NCBI GenBank assembly: GCA_018064425.1
Contig: JAGHVF010000050.1
Location: forward strand, 1-45,846
Origin: Candidatus Colinaster equi
GTDB lineage: Bacteria; Bacillota; Clostridia; Lachnospirales; Lachnospiraceae
Reading direction: 5' to 3'
Length of the DNA stretch: 45,846 nucleotides
Shown: piece after piece, positions 16,657 to 25,049 of the stretch
How the letters are laid out: each line of letters begins with the position of its first letter
Numbering within the stretch: the first letter of the stretch is position 1
The notes under the pieces: model-generated
What the model was told of the DNA's origin: nothing
Seen by the model: only the letters and a program-made list of their open reading frames with translations
Databases searched by the model: none
Program-made: the position numbers and the translations under genes

Positions 16657-16685
16657 AGTATACGTTTTACGCCGTCGTTTGTCAA
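16657..16685 (-). promoter_or_regulatory. str operon promoter
   Basis: On the minus strand a perfect TTGACA (16680-16685), a 17-bp spacer and TATACT (16657-16662) lie 79 bp before rpsL. GACGGC in the spacer is complementary to GCCGTC in the early leader, which is followed by TTTTTT. This gives a dyad over the start region. Confidence 0.88.
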
Positions 16686-16698
16686 CAAAAAATTTTCG

Positions 16699-16825
16699 TA
16701 TGCGGGTGACAGGTTGCCGGCGTCCGGTGGACGCCGTTTGGCAACGACCGAAGCGGAGCTGAGATATAGTCCCGTCCACCGCATATGATAGAAGGGATGC
16801 CGTAGGCATCCCTTCTATCATATGC
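16699..16825. repeat. Structured tRNA-3'-end element, copy A (behind tRNA-Leu)
   Basis: From left to right: a 15-bp copy of the tRNA-Leu 3' end (16699-16713, identical to 16821-16835); a nested stem TTGCC(GGCGTCC-ggt-GGACGCC)gttt-GGCAA (16714-16744); and the conserved tail CGACCGAAGCGGAGCTGAGAT (16745-16765). Then comes a perfect 21-bp inverted repeat with a 3-nt loop (16781-16801 against 16805-16825) that runs into the tRNA acceptor end. CGGTGGAC (16725-16732) can also pair with GTCCACCG (16774-16781). No protein is encoded. A second copy with covarying stems lies at 31207-31357. Confidence 0.75.
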
Positions 16826-16902
16826 GGGTGACAGGACTTGAACCTGCACGGTCTCCCACCAGAACCTAAATCTGGCGCGTCTGCCAATTCCGCCACACCC
16901 GC
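16823..16902 (-). tRNA. tRNA-Leu (UAG)
   Basis: The acceptor GCGGGTG/CACCCGC, a class II D-arm GGCGGAATTGGCAGACGC, the anticodon stem CCAGA-TTTAGGT-TCTGG with anticodon TAG, a variable arm and T-loop GTTCAAGTC are all present. CCA is not encoded. It has its own promoter and a short leader hairpin. Confidence 0.95.
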
Positions 16903-16906
16903 TTGT

Positions 16907-16957
16907 TCGTGGCAAAGCCACGACAATCATTATATATATAGTAGATATCCGTGTCAA
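16907..16957 (-). promoter_or_regulatory. Promoter and leader hairpin of tRNA-Leu(UAG)
   Basis: TTGACA (16952-16957), a 17-bp spacer and TATAAT (16929-16934) read on the minus strand. The -35 directly abuts the stop of the MATE gene. TCGTGGC-TTT-GCCACGA (16907-16923) forms a hairpin just before the mature tRNA 5' end. Confidence 0.85.
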
Positions 16958-18358
16958 CTATTCGGGTATCTTCATTATTATATCTTTCTTTATCTTGTTA
17001 TAGCAAATAGTAGATATTGTTGCAGACATCGTTTCAGCAATTGGGAATGCCCACCATACATTGTTTACATTTCCTGTAAGCGAGAGCAAATATGCTGCAG
17101 GCAGCAATACTACCAACTGACGCATTATCGATACCACCATACTGTACACACCATTACCAAGTGCCTGGAAGGATGCCATTCTGATAATACAATATGCGGC
17201 AATCGGGAAATGTAAGCATATGATTCTAAGAGCCGGTACACCCATGCTCAACATCTCGTCCGAAGCATCAAAGAATCCCAGCAGCACTTCCGGAATTAAT
17301 TCAAACAATAATGTACCGCATACCATTATGCACATGGCCACAATAAATCCAAGCTTCATTGTGTCTAACATTCTCTTACGCTTCTTAGCGCCGTAATTAT
17401 ACGCAACAATCGGTATAACACCGTTATTAAGGCCAAATACCGGCATAAGTATAAAGCTTTGCAATTTGAAATACACGCCAAACACAGCAACAGCGGTAGA
17501 TGAAAATGTACCAAGAATCTTATTAAGGCCATATATCATCACAGAGCCGATTGCCTGCATTATTATAGAAGGTACACCTACTTTGTATATACGCTTAATT
17601 GTTTTTCCGTCAGGAACAAACTTGACAAATGATAACGGAACCTCGTCATTTTTCTTAATATTAAGAATAAGCGCAAGTAACGCAGCAACAATCTGTCCGA
17701 TAACAGTTGCAATCGCAGCACCCTTTACCTCCATACGAGGCACGCCGAACAAACCGAATATAAATATCGGATCCAATATCAAATTGATTATTGCGCCTAC
17801 GCTCTGAGTTATCATAGTATAGACAGTTTTTCCCGTTGACTGAAGCAGTCGTTCAAAAATGAACTGTCCGAAAATACCGAATGAGCACGAGCATATTACA
17901 GAAAGATAATCAACACCGTAATTTAATATTATCTCCGAATCAGTCTGTCCAAGATAGAATGGCTTAGCAAGTGTATTACCTATTATTGCAAAAAGAATGG
18001 CACTGAGCGCGGATAAGAACACACCGTTTGTTGCAGCCTTCTTAACTCTCTCCTCATTCTTCTCGCCAAGTGATTTACTAAGCATTGCATTCACTCCGAC
18101 GCCCGTTCCCGCACCTACGGCAATCATCAAAGACTGCATCGGGAAAGCAAGCGATACAGCAGTAAGTGCATCTTCGCATACTTTCGATACAAATATACTG
18201 TCAACAATGTTATACAATGCCTGTACCAGCATTGAGCACATCATCGGAAGTGATATATTCATAAGCAGTTTGCCAATCGGCATTACGCCCATTTTATTCT
18301 GATTCACATCTTCCGTCATTTTCTGTTCTACTGTTTGCTCAATTACCTTCTCTGCCAT
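16958..18358 (-). CDS. MATE-family multidrug/sodium antiporter
   Basis: The 466-residue integral membrane protein has about 12 predicted helices in the two-fold MATE arrangement. The first repeat begins after about 30 polar residues (ISLPMMCSMLVQALYNIVDSIFV), and VGAGTGVGVNAMLSKSLG is typical. It exports cationic drugs or metabolites by Na+ or H+ exchange. The substrate is not predictable. AAGGAG precedes the ATG. It stands alone between the tRNA-Lys array and tRNA-Leu. Confidence 0.9.
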   Translation of the reverse strand: MAEKVIEQTVEQKMTEDVNQNKMGVMPIGKLLMNISLPMMCSMLVQALYNIVDSIFVSKVCEDALTAVSLAFPMQSLMIAVGAGTGVGVNAMLSKSLGEKNEERVKKAATNGVFLSALSAILFAIIGNTLAKPFYLGQTDSEIILNYGVDYLSVICSCSFGIFGQFIFERLLQSTGKTVYTMITQSVGAIINLILDPIFIFGLFGVPRMEVKGAAIATVIGQIVAALLALILNIKKNDEVPLSFVKFVPDGKTIKRIYKVGVPSIIMQAIGSVMIYGLNKILGTFSSTAVAVFGVYFKLQSFILMPVFGLNNGVIPIVAYNYGAKKRKRMLDTMKLGFIVAMCIMVCGTLLFELIPEVLLGFFDASDEMLSMGVPALRIICLHFPIAAYCIIRMASFQALGNGVYSMVVSIMRQLVVLLPAAYLLSLTGNVNNVWWAFPIAETMSATISTICYNKIKKDIIMKIPE

Positions 18359-18430
18359 TATTTTCTCCTTAACCCGCTATAATTTCTCACTGTTGCATAA
18401 GCTTTAGCAAAATGCAGAAGCATTACGCAT

Positions 18431-18460
18431 AAAGAAAACGCGCCATTACACATGACGCGT
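18431..18460 (-). terminator. Terminator of the six-tRNA array
   Basis: On the minus strand ACGCG-T-CAT-gtgta-ATG-G-CGCGT is followed by TTTCTTT. It lies 10 bp after tRNA-Lys, the last tRNA of the array. Confidence 0.75.
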
Positions 18461-18470
18461 TACATTCAAA

Positions 18471-18543
18471 TGAGCCACGCGGGAATCGAACCCGCGACAA
18501 CTTGATTAAAAGTCAAGTGCTCTACCGACTGAGCTAGTAGCCC
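18471..18543 (-). tRNA. tRNA-Lys (UUU)
   Basis: GGGCTAC acceptor with GTGGCTC (one G-T pair), D-arm GCTCAGTCGGTAGAGC, anticodon loop CTTTTAA and T-loop GTTCGATTC are present. Discriminator A; CCA not encoded. Confidence 0.95.
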
Positions 18544-18592
18544 ATATGAAAAAAATATATACCGACCGAACCACTTATGTACCCGGCCTAAG

Positions 18593-18664
18593 CTGGGCCA
18601 ACTGGATTCGAACCAGCGAATGCAGCAGTCAAAGTGCTGTGCCTTACCGCTTGGCGATGGCCCA
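18593..18664 (-). tRNA. tRNA-Gln (UUG)
   Basis: TGGGCCA/TGGCCCA acceptor, the glutamine-type D-arm GCCAAGCGGTAAGGC, anticodon loop TTTGACT and T-loop GTTCGAATC are present. Discriminator G. Confidence 0.95.
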
Positions 18665-18679
18665 ATGATCAACTTGCAA

Positions 18680-18753
18680 GGTGGATACAGGGATTCGAAC
18701 CCTGGGCCTCCAGAGCCACAATCTGGCGCGCTAACCAACTGCGCTATACCCAC
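18680..18753 (-). tRNA. tRNA-His (GUG)
   Basis: GTGGGTA/TATCCAC acceptor, anticodon loop TTGTGGC and T-loop GTTCGAATC are present. Discriminator C with an encoded G at -1 (18754), the histidine identity pair. Confidence 0.95.
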
Positions 18754-18768
18754 CATATAAATAAAAAA

Positions 18769-18842
<74 letters not shown>

Positions 18843-18876
18843 ATTTACATGCTTTCAAACGCTCTTGCATTTGAAA

Positions 18877-18947
18877 AGCGGGTGATGGGAATCGAACCCA
18901 CGTATCTAGCTTGGAAGGCTAGTGTTCTACCATTGAACTACACCCGC
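18877..18947 (-). tRNA. tRNA-Gly (UCC)
   Basis: GCGGGTG/CACCCGC acceptor, D-arm GTTCAATGGTAGAAC, anticodon loop CTTCCAA and T-loop GTTCGATTC are present. Discriminator T. Confidence 0.95.
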
Positions 18948-18972
18948 ATTGTTACAATTATTTAATTGCAAG

Positions 18973-19047
18973 TCGGGGTGACAGGATTCGAACCTGCGAC
19001 CTCCTGGTCCCAAACCAGGCGCTCTAGCCAAGCTGAGCCACACCCCG
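18973..19047 (-). tRNA. tRNA-Pro (UGG)
   Basis: CGGGGTG/CACCCCG acceptor, D-arm GCTCAGCTTGGCTAGAGC, anticodon loop TTTGGGA and T-loop GTTCGAATC are present. It is the first tRNA of the Pro-Gly-Arg-His-Gln-Lys unit. Confidence 0.95.
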
Positions 19048-19073
19048 GAACTATTCAGTCGTTCCCGACAACA

Positions 19074-19129
19074 TTGCGTTTCTTTCGTGACGCAAGTGTT
19101 ATTATAAGTTAATGCTTATTCCTTGTCAA
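19074..19129 (-). promoter_or_regulatory. Promoter and leader hairpin of the six-tRNA array
   Basis: TTGACA (19124-19129), a 17-bp spacer and TATAAT (19101-19106) read on the minus strand. The leader carries TTGCGT/ACGCAA (19074-19095) and a smaller GTCG/CGAC stem before tRNA-Pro. Confidence 0.88.
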
Positions 19130-19202
19130 CAACTTTTTGAAACTTTTTTATTTTCCCAATTATGTCCGTAATTGTCTTAGTTGTCAGACTATTATAGCCT
19201 TT

Positions 19203-19246
19203 TATGATTTGCCGGCATATCATGAAAATACGCCGGCATTATCATA
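19203..19246 (-). terminator. Hairpin downstream of transketolase
   Basis: Read on the minus strand, TATGATAATGCCGGC pairs imperfectly with GCCGGCAAATCATA 12 bp past the stop codon. No clean T-run follows, so it may stabilise the transcript end or act as a weak terminator. Confidence 0.45.
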
Positions 19247-19257
19247 AAATTACATTT

Positions 19258-20199
19258 TTACTTAATAAACTCTTTTACAGTATTATATACGCCGTCGCCA
19301 TCCAAGCCATACTTAGCAACAAGTGCTGAAGCAGGACCCGACTCACCGAACATATCATTCATACCTATCTTCTTAACAGGAGTAGGAAGATTCTCGCTAA
19401 GTACATTACATACAACGCTTCCCAAACCGCCAATTACAGAGTGTTCCTCTACTGTAACAACTTTACCTGTCTTCTTAGCAGATTCAAGAATAATATCCTT
19501 ATCAATAGGCTTGATTGTATGAATATTGATAACATCAGCTTCAATGCCGTCTTCTGCAAGCTTCTTAGCTGCTGTAAGTGCGCTGTCCACACATATACCT
19601 GTCGCAATAATAGTAACGTCCTTACCATCGCGAAGTTTTACGCCCTTACCAATCTCGAATTTGTAGTCTGCGCCTGTATTAATAACCGGCACAGCTGCAC
19701 GACCAAATCTAAGATATACCGGGCCTTCCATCTCAAGTGCTGCTCTTACAGCTGCTCTGGCCTCAATATCATCACTTGGTACAATAACTGTCATACCCGG
19801 AATTGTATTCATAAGAGCGATATCTTCGTTACACTGATGTGTAGCTCCATCCTCACCTACAGTAATTCCTGCATGTGTTGCACCAATCTTAACATTCAAA
19901 TGCGGATATCCGATTGAATTTCTAACCTGCTCAAAGTTTCTTCCTGCAGCAAACATAGCGAAAGATGAAATGAAAGGAATCTTGCCGCATGTTGCAAGAC
20001 CTGCAGCAATGCCTGTCATATTACACTCAGCAATACCGCAATCAATATGTCTGTCAGGAAATGCTTTCTTAAATGTACCCGTCTTGGTTGCACCGGCCAA
20101 ATCAGCATCAAGTACAACAAGATTAGGGAAATCGTTAGCGCACTCTACAAGTGCATTACCATAGCTCTCTCTGGTTGCAATCTTCTTAATCTCTTCCAT
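19258..20199 (-). CDS. Transketolase, C-terminal subunit
   Basis: The 313-residue product holds the pyrimidine-binding and C-terminal domains of transketolase (pentose phosphate pathway, transfer of two-carbon units with thiamine diphosphate). AECNMTGIAAGLATCGKIPF carries the activating Glu, and GATHAGITVGEDGATHQ follows. The C-terminal regulatory domain begins near residue 190. It starts 2 bp after the N-terminal half ends, so the halves are cotranslated to form one enzyme. The split form is common in Clostridia. A DXS-like alternative is unlikely, given the partner. Confidence 0.93.
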   Translation of the reverse strand: MEEIKKIATRESYGNALVECANDFPNLVVLDADLAGATKTGTFKKAFPDRHIDCGIAECNMTGIAAGLATCGKIPFISSFAMFAAGRNFEQVRNSIGYPHLNVKIGATHAGITVGEDGATHQCNEDIALMNTIPGMTVIVPSDDIEARAAVRAALEMEGPVYLRFGRAAVPVINTGADYKFEIGKGVKLRDGKDVTIIATGICVDSALTAAKKLAEDGIEADVINIHTIKPIDKDIILESAKKTGKVVTVEEHSVIGGLGSVVCNVLSENLPTPVKKIGMNDMFGESGPASALVAKYGLDGDGVYNTVKEFIK

Positions 20200-20201
20200 G
20201 C

Positions 20202-21038
20202 TTAGGCCTCCTTTAACTGCTCATCGATTTTATTCAAATCTTCCATAGCGATCTTATACTCTTCATCATTAGGAGCCTTACCATGCCAACCTGCATTATT
20301 CTCCATATATGATACGCCCTTACCTTTTACCGTCTTCATAACGATTGCGGTAGGCATACCCTTTGTAGCCTTAGCATTGTTCATTGCATCACGAATTGCA
20401 TCGAAATCATGTCCGTCGATAGTAACAACATTAAAATTGAATGCCTTAAACTTATCCTCAATTGGATATACCGAACAAACATCTTCAACCTTACCATCAA
20501 TCTGAAGTCCGTTGTTATCAACGATAACTACAAGGTTGTCTAACTTGTGTGCTCCGGCAAACATGGAAGCTTCCCATACCTGGCCTTCCTGAATTTCACC
20601 ATCACCAAGCAATGTATATACTCTATAATCCTTATTGTCCAACTTAGCAGCAAGTGCCATACCAACAGCAGCCGAAATTCCCTGTCCCAAAGAACCTGAG
20701 CTCATATCAACGCCCGGTGTCTCCTGCATACATGGATGACCCTGTAAGTAAGAACCAAGATGTCTCAATGTCTTGAGATCCTCTACAGGAAAATATCCTC
20801 TGTTAGCCAATACCGAATACAAGCCCGGTGCTGTATGTCCCTTTGACAGTACAAATCTGTCACGATTATCCATCTTTGGATTCTTTGGATCAATATTCAT
20901 TTCCTCGAAGTACAAAAAGGTAAACATATCAGCTGCTGACAATGATCCGCCCGGATGTCCGGCTTTTGCATTGTATACACCAGTAACAATACCTTTACGA
21001 ACTTCGTTTGCCTTCTTTTGAAGCTCTAAGTTGTTCAT
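20202..21038 (-). CDS. Transketolase, N-terminal subunit
   Basis: The 278-residue thiamine-diphosphate domain has AGHPGGSLSAADMFTFLYF near residue 27, DRFVLSKGHTAPGLYS, and the cofactor motif LLGDGEIQEGQVWEA with a late NN (DNNGLQIDG). It is complete for the split enzyme and pairs with the downstream C-terminal subunit. GGAGGGAC precedes the ATG. A TATAAT at about 21077-21082 could be its -10, but I see no good -35. Confidence 0.93.
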   Translation of the reverse strand: MNNLELQKKANEVRKGIVTGVYNAKAGHPGGSLSAADMFTFLYFEEMNIDPKNPKMDNRDRFVLSKGHTAPGLYSVLANRGYFPVEDLKTLRHLGSYLQGHPCMQETPGVDMSSGSLGQGISAAVGMALAAKLDNKDYRVYTLLGDGEIQEGQVWEASMFAGAHKLDNLVVIVDNNGLQIDGKVEDVCSVYPIEDKFKAFNFNVVTIDGHDFDAIRDAMNNAKATKGMPTAIVMKTVKGKGVSYMENNAGWHGKAPNDEEYKIAMEDLNKIDEQLKEA

Positions 21039-21192
21039 TTGTCCCTCCTAAATAAATAAGAAAAAAAGTTACACTGACATTATATATCAATAACTCTTTC
21101 TCTTCTTCAAAAAATGTACAAGCTTACTATCAAATCTTGCTATTATTGCCCCTTTATATTATCGCATTTTTCAATCAAAATAAAGTATAGAA

Positions 21193-21227
21193 ATAAAAAA
21201 ACGACGTTTTTTACGCAAAACGTCGTT
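21193..21227 (-). terminator. Terminator of the GGDEF gene
   Basis: On the minus strand AACGACGTTTT-gcgtaa-AAAACGTCGTT is a perfect 11-bp stem followed by TTTTTTTA. It lies 35 bp past the stop codon of the GGDEF gene. Confidence 0.85.
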
Positions 21228-21261
21228 CAAAAACCGCAATATTTTTGTATCAATTTTTAAC

Positions 21262-22395
21262 TTAATACACAATCTTGTCTCTTCCGCTCTCTTTACCTCT
21301 ATAGAGCTTGTTGTCCGCCTCTTTGATATTCTGATCAATTCCAAGTGAAGCATCGTACTCTGTCAAGCCAAATGTCATTGTTACTTTTACTTCCTTGTCT
21401 CCTGCCATTACGACCATTTTACGAACATCATTCTGAATATTGTAAAGAGACGCGCACGCATCGTCACCATTCATCTCAGGAAATACAATTAGGAATTCCT
21501 CGCCGCCCCATCTTGCTACAAAGCCTCTATTCTTGGTTGCCTTTGCAAGTATTGCAGCGATGCCTTTAAGTACTTCATCACCGATATCGTGTCCAAAATT
21601 GTCATTGACCCGTTTGAAGAAATCAATATCACATATGCTCAAACTGAATGTATTAACATCCGACTTCTTAACAAGCTTCTCTAAAAGTTCAAGTGCTTTT
21701 CCTCTGTTATATAATAAAGTAAGCGGATCTGTGCTGGCCTTTTCCTCAAGCTTATGATTGTATTCAATCAACTTATTCTCAAGAGTCTGGCTATCTTTAC
21801 TGAACACATAGGCAACGGTAGATATACATACAATCATCATCGCCATGCAAATAGTATGATATACGCTGTTTTGCATACCTGTAATAGTAAGATACGGGTC
21901 TTTTGCCGCAAACAATCTACCCATCAGCATATAGAAGCCAAAATACACCAAGCTAAAGAGCGCTTTAAACCAATATCTTCCGTAACTTGAAAAATAATAC
22001 AGAATAATAACGAGTAAAATAAAATTCTGAGCGGACGACTCCATTCCGCACATCCAGATATTCGCAATACCCCAAACAGATGTCAATATAATAAACATCC
22101 ACGTTAGGGCATTCTTACTGATATGATATGATGCAAGAAAACCACATATACTGACACCGAATGTGACGAAATCACACATCGCCAAAATGCCAATACCAAA
22201 AGCAACATCAATAATCATTCTTACAATAAAATATACCATAACAATAAGACACAATAGTCTTATCGTTACTGATATCTTATTGGATTCGTTGTCGCTTCCG
22301 ATGTCTTTATTTATATATGCATTAAATTTTGATATAATCCCTAACATTAACGTAGTACCCCAACTCACGATTATCCCCAAAAGATATATATTCAA
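21262..22395 (-). CDS. Membrane-bound GGDEF diguanylate cyclase
   Basis: The N-terminal 200 residues hold about six membrane helices. A short linker (about 200-215) leads to a GGDEF domain at about 218-377 with the active motif ARWGGEEFLIVF. This predicts synthesis of c-di-GMP from GTP. There is no RxxD five residues before the motif, so product inhibition at the I-site is not expected. The start is uncertain: TTG 22395 lacks a ribosome site, and GTG 22368 has GGGG 7 nt upstream. The signal sensed by the membrane part is unknown. Two EAL proteins that degrade c-di-GMP lie at 38187-42117. Confidence 0.85.
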   Translation of the reverse strand: MNIYLLGIIVSWGTTLMLGIISKFNAYINKDIGSDNESNKISVTIRLLCLIVMVYFIVRMIIDVAFGIGILAMCDFVTFGVSICGFLASYHISKNALTWMFIILTSVWGIANIWMCGMESSAQNFILLVIILYYFSSYGRYWFKALFSLVYFGFYMLMGRLFAAKDPYLTITGMQNSVYHTICMAMMIVCISTVAYVFSKDSQTLENKLIEYNHKLEEKASTDPLTLLYNRGKALELLEKLVKKSDVNTFSLSICDIDFFKRVNDNFGHDIGDEVLKGIAAILAKATKNRGFVARWGGEEFLIVFPEMNGDDACASLYNIQNDVRKMVVMAGDKEVKVTMTFGLTEYDASLGIDQNIKEADNKLYRGKESGRDKIVY

Positions 22396-22478
22396 ATAAT
22401 ACTATTATTCGGATAGATATTCAATCAAAAAATGTTCATTTTAGAACATCATTTTTATTGCTGCGATAAAACAACATT

Positions 22479-23096
22479 TTAGACATTCTCAAGTTCACGC
22501 GCCAAAATTTCTCTCATTTGTCGCAACGCTTTACCTCTGTGACTTATTTCATTCTTAAGCACCGGATCAAGCTCGGCACTGTAACAACCCCTGTCAGGCA
22601 AATAGAATATCGGATCATAACCAAATCCATTCAATCCTCTTATTTCATATCCGATTATTCCTTCATATGTTGCCTCTGTGGAAAGCTTACGTCCATCCGG
22701 CATCACACAGGCTATGGCACAAACAAATCTTGCGCTTCTTTTTGCATCAGGTACTCCTTCCATACGTTCAAGTATCTTATTGTTCTTTATTGTATAAGAA
22801 GTATCCTCTCCCAAATATCTGGCTGAATAGATTCCCGGTTCTCCGTTCAATGCATCTACTACCAGTCCGGAATCATCGGCAAGCACTATGTCATCATATC
22901 CTGATTCCTTGCACTTTTTCGCGATAGCTTCTGCTTTAATAAAGGAATTCTCCATAAAAGTCGAACCGTTTTCTTCAACGTCCGCAAATACTCCCGCCTC
23001 TTTCATTGAGACCACTTCTATGTCAAAATCCGACAATATTTCACGTATCTCACGCATTTTACCCATATTACCGGTAGCAAAAACAATTCTTTTCAT
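22479..23096 (-). CDS. rdgB: XTP/dITP pyrophosphatase (RdgB/HAM1)
   Basis: The 205-residue enzyme hydrolyses non-canonical purine nucleotides (dITP, XTP) to monophosphates and protects DNA. It shows the N-terminal TGNMGKMREI, the catalytic ADDSGLVVDALNGEPGIYSARY and GFGYDPIFYLP. It is complete in length. GGAG lies 11 nt before ATG, and the gene starts 5 bp after the amidase gene, so the two are cotranscribed. It carries no sign of transfer. Confidence 0.95.
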   Translation of the reverse strand: MKRIVFATGNMGKMREIREILSDFDIEVVSMKEAGVFADVEENGSTFMENSFIKAEAIAKKCKESGYDDIVLADDSGLVVDALNGEPGIYSARYLGEDTSYTIKNNKILERMEGVPDAKRSARFVCAIACVMPDGRKLSTEATYEGIIGYEIRGLNGFGYDPIFYLPDRGCYSAELDPVLKNEISHRGKALRQMREILARELENV

Positions 23097-23101
23097 ATCT
23101 A

Positions 23102-23872
23102 TTAATTCTCCGATTTATCAAGTTTATCTACTGCTTCTTCGATTCCTTTAATTAAGCCCTTTGCAATATTCTGACAGTATGCATTGCTTCGCAGTGCCTG
23201 CAATTCATCAGGATTGGACAAATATCCGCAATATACGGATGCTGAAGGTATCCTGCTTTCATATATCCAAGGCTCAATCTCACGTTCTACCGCCATCGTA
23301 TCATCAACCACTCCTATTGCAGCCGTCTTAGTTGTTGAAACCGCGCCTCTAAGTAACATATCGGCCAACTCTTCATTCGTCAAATGATAGTCAAAATATG
23401 CACCGTTATATAATGCATACATACCCATAACAGATACTGTACTGTCCGAATCCATATGAATATCTACAATCAGGTCGGGATTTAGCGCCTCCATTATTTC
23501 AGCTCTTTGTTCGGCTGACGGATTGGTATCTGTTTCACGAGTTATATATATCTTGATTTTTTTATTTGTATTCAAATCACGCATATATCTTGCGACCTTA
23601 AGGTTTATATCTTTTTCCTTGGTACCGCCCGATGTCATTCCGGTGTCGCTGCCTCCGTGAGACGGATTTACCAGCACTACGTAATCCGCATGCGTAGTAT
23701 CAGCCTTAATATCACTCAATATTTTCTCATGACATTCCTTTGTCAGCTGCATCTCGCGAATAATAACCGCTTCGGGCGAACTATATATCGCTTCCATATG
23801 ATATATTCCGACTCCCGCAAGCCCCAGCAATATTACAACGATTATAATGACTACAATTTTTTTCTTACTCAT
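23102..23872 (-). CDS. N-acetylmuramoyl-L-alanine amidase (Amidase_3)
   Basis: After a cytoplasmic KKK stretch the product has one membrane helix (about 6-22) and then a zinc amidase domain exposed outside the cell. Likely zinc ligands are His in NPSHGGSDTG, Glu in KEKDINL and His in VDIHMDS. This predicts cleavage of peptide side chains from peptidoglycan. NPSHGG replaces the more usual DPGHGG, so metal geometry may differ. I start at ATG 23872 (MSKKK). An upstream TTG would add only MWD. It lies between the THUMP methyltransferase and rdgB on one transcript. Confidence 0.85.
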   Translation of the reverse strand: MSKKKIVVIIIVVILLGLAGVGIYHMEAIYSSPEAVIIREMQLTKECHEKILSDIKADTTHADYVVLVNPSHGGSDTGMTSGGTKEKDINLKVARYMRDLNTNKKIKIYITRETDTNPSAEQRAEIMEALNPDLIVDIHMDSDSTVSVMGMYALYNGAYFDYHLTNEELADMLLRGAVSTTKTAAIGVVDDTMAVEREIEPWIYESRIPSASVYCGYLSNPDELQALRSNAYCQNIAKGLIKGIEEAVDKLDKSEN

Positions 23873-23895
23873 ATCCCACAATTACCCGATTGTTG

Positions 23896-25038
23896 CTATC
23901 TCTTATTAGGTTTCGGTCCCATAAACTGATAAAATCTGGTAAGCATCATTCCGTTGTATATCTTCCTATTCTTATCAGCCTTACGCCCAATTGCATTCTC
24001 CGCATCCTCGTATGCGGTAATCATATATAACGACCAACTGTCCAGGCTATTATAGCGCTCGCCTATCGTCTTATATAATTCTCCCAATTTTTCCTTTTCA
24101 TAGATACGCTCACCATAAGGCGGATTGGTTATTATAAAGCCATATTTCTTTGGGTGACTCAACTGGTCAACGCTTCTTTTCTGAAAATGAATTAGTTTAT
24201 CCACTCCGGCAAGCCTTGCATTTTCTCTTGCGATGCGAACCATATCTTCATCAATATCATAACCCTGAATATCAGGACACACGCTCATATCCACCATATC
24301 TCTGGCTTCATCATAACAGGCACGCCATTCCGATGGTTTGATAATATTATCCCAATCGCAGGATAAGAATTCTCTATTCATTCCAGGTGCAATACCTGCT
24401 GCCATAAGTGCCGCCTCAATTGGAAAAGTACCGCTACCGCAGAAAGGATCCACCAATATTCTGTCCTTATTCCACGGAGTAAGCATAATAAGTGCTGCTG
24501 CCAGATTTTCCGCAATAGGTGCCTTAGCCGTAAGTCGTCTGTATCCTCGTTTATGTAACGATTCACCTGTAGTATCAAGTCCTACAGTCACTTCATCCTT
24601 TTTGATAAACACTCTCACAGGATATGAATTGCCGCTTTCTTCAAAACGCTCCAGATTATATGTCTGACGCATTCTGTCTACCATCGCTTTTTTCATAATC
24701 GACTGAATATCAGACGGGCTAAACAATGCACTTTTAACACTCGCTGCCTTTGCAACCCAGAATTTACCGTCGACAGGAATATAATCTTCCCACGGCAGAG
24801 CTTTGGTGCCTTCAAACAATTCATCAAATGTTGTTGCCATAAAGGAACCTATTTTGATAAGGACTCTTTCAGCCGTTCTGGAATTAATATTCACACGGCA
24901 CACAGCCTCCTCATCGCCCACAAATGTTACTCTTCCGTCTTCAACAGACGAAATATCATATCCCAAATCAATTATCTCTCGTTTTAACACCGCTTCCAAT
25001 CCGAAATGACACGGTGCAATCAATTCCATTCTATGCAT
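23896..25038 (-). CDS. THUMP-domain RNA methyltransferase (RlmL/YpsC-like)
   Basis: The 380-residue protein has an N-terminal THUMP-type RNA-binding region (about 1-160) and a class I methyltransferase domain with DPFCGSGTFPIEAA and the N6-adenine/guanine motif NPPYGER. The closest named family is the RlmL/YpsC type that modifies 23S rRNA at N2 of guanine. The exact target is inferred. It lies 11 bp downstream of the HAAS protein and 23 bp upstream of the amidase. Confidence 0.88.
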   Translation of the reverse strand: MHRMELIAPCHFGLEAVLKREIIDLGYDISSVEDGRVTFVGDEEAVCRVNINSRTAERVLIKIGSFMATTFDELFEGTKALPWEDYIPVDGKFWVAKAASVKSALFSPSDIQSIMKKAMVDRMRQTYNLERFEESGNSYPVRVFIKKDEVTVGLDTTGESLHKRGYRRLTAKAPIAENLAAALIMLTPWNKDRILVDPFCGSGTFPIEAALMAAGIAPGMNREFLSCDWDNIIKPSEWRACYDEARDMVDMSVCPDIQGYDIDEDMVRIARENARLAGVDKLIHFQKRSVDQLSHPKKYGFIITNPPYGERIYEKEKLGELYKTIGERYNSLDSWSLYMITAYEDAENAIGRKADKNRKIYNGMMLTRFYQFMGPKPNKR

Positions 25039-25049
25039 ACACTACACTT

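Noticed and set aside
18466..18756. 96-codon minus frame through the tRNA array
   Set aside because: It overlaps four tRNA genes. The apparent protein motifs (such as GGPGFESLYPP) come from the tRNA T-arms.
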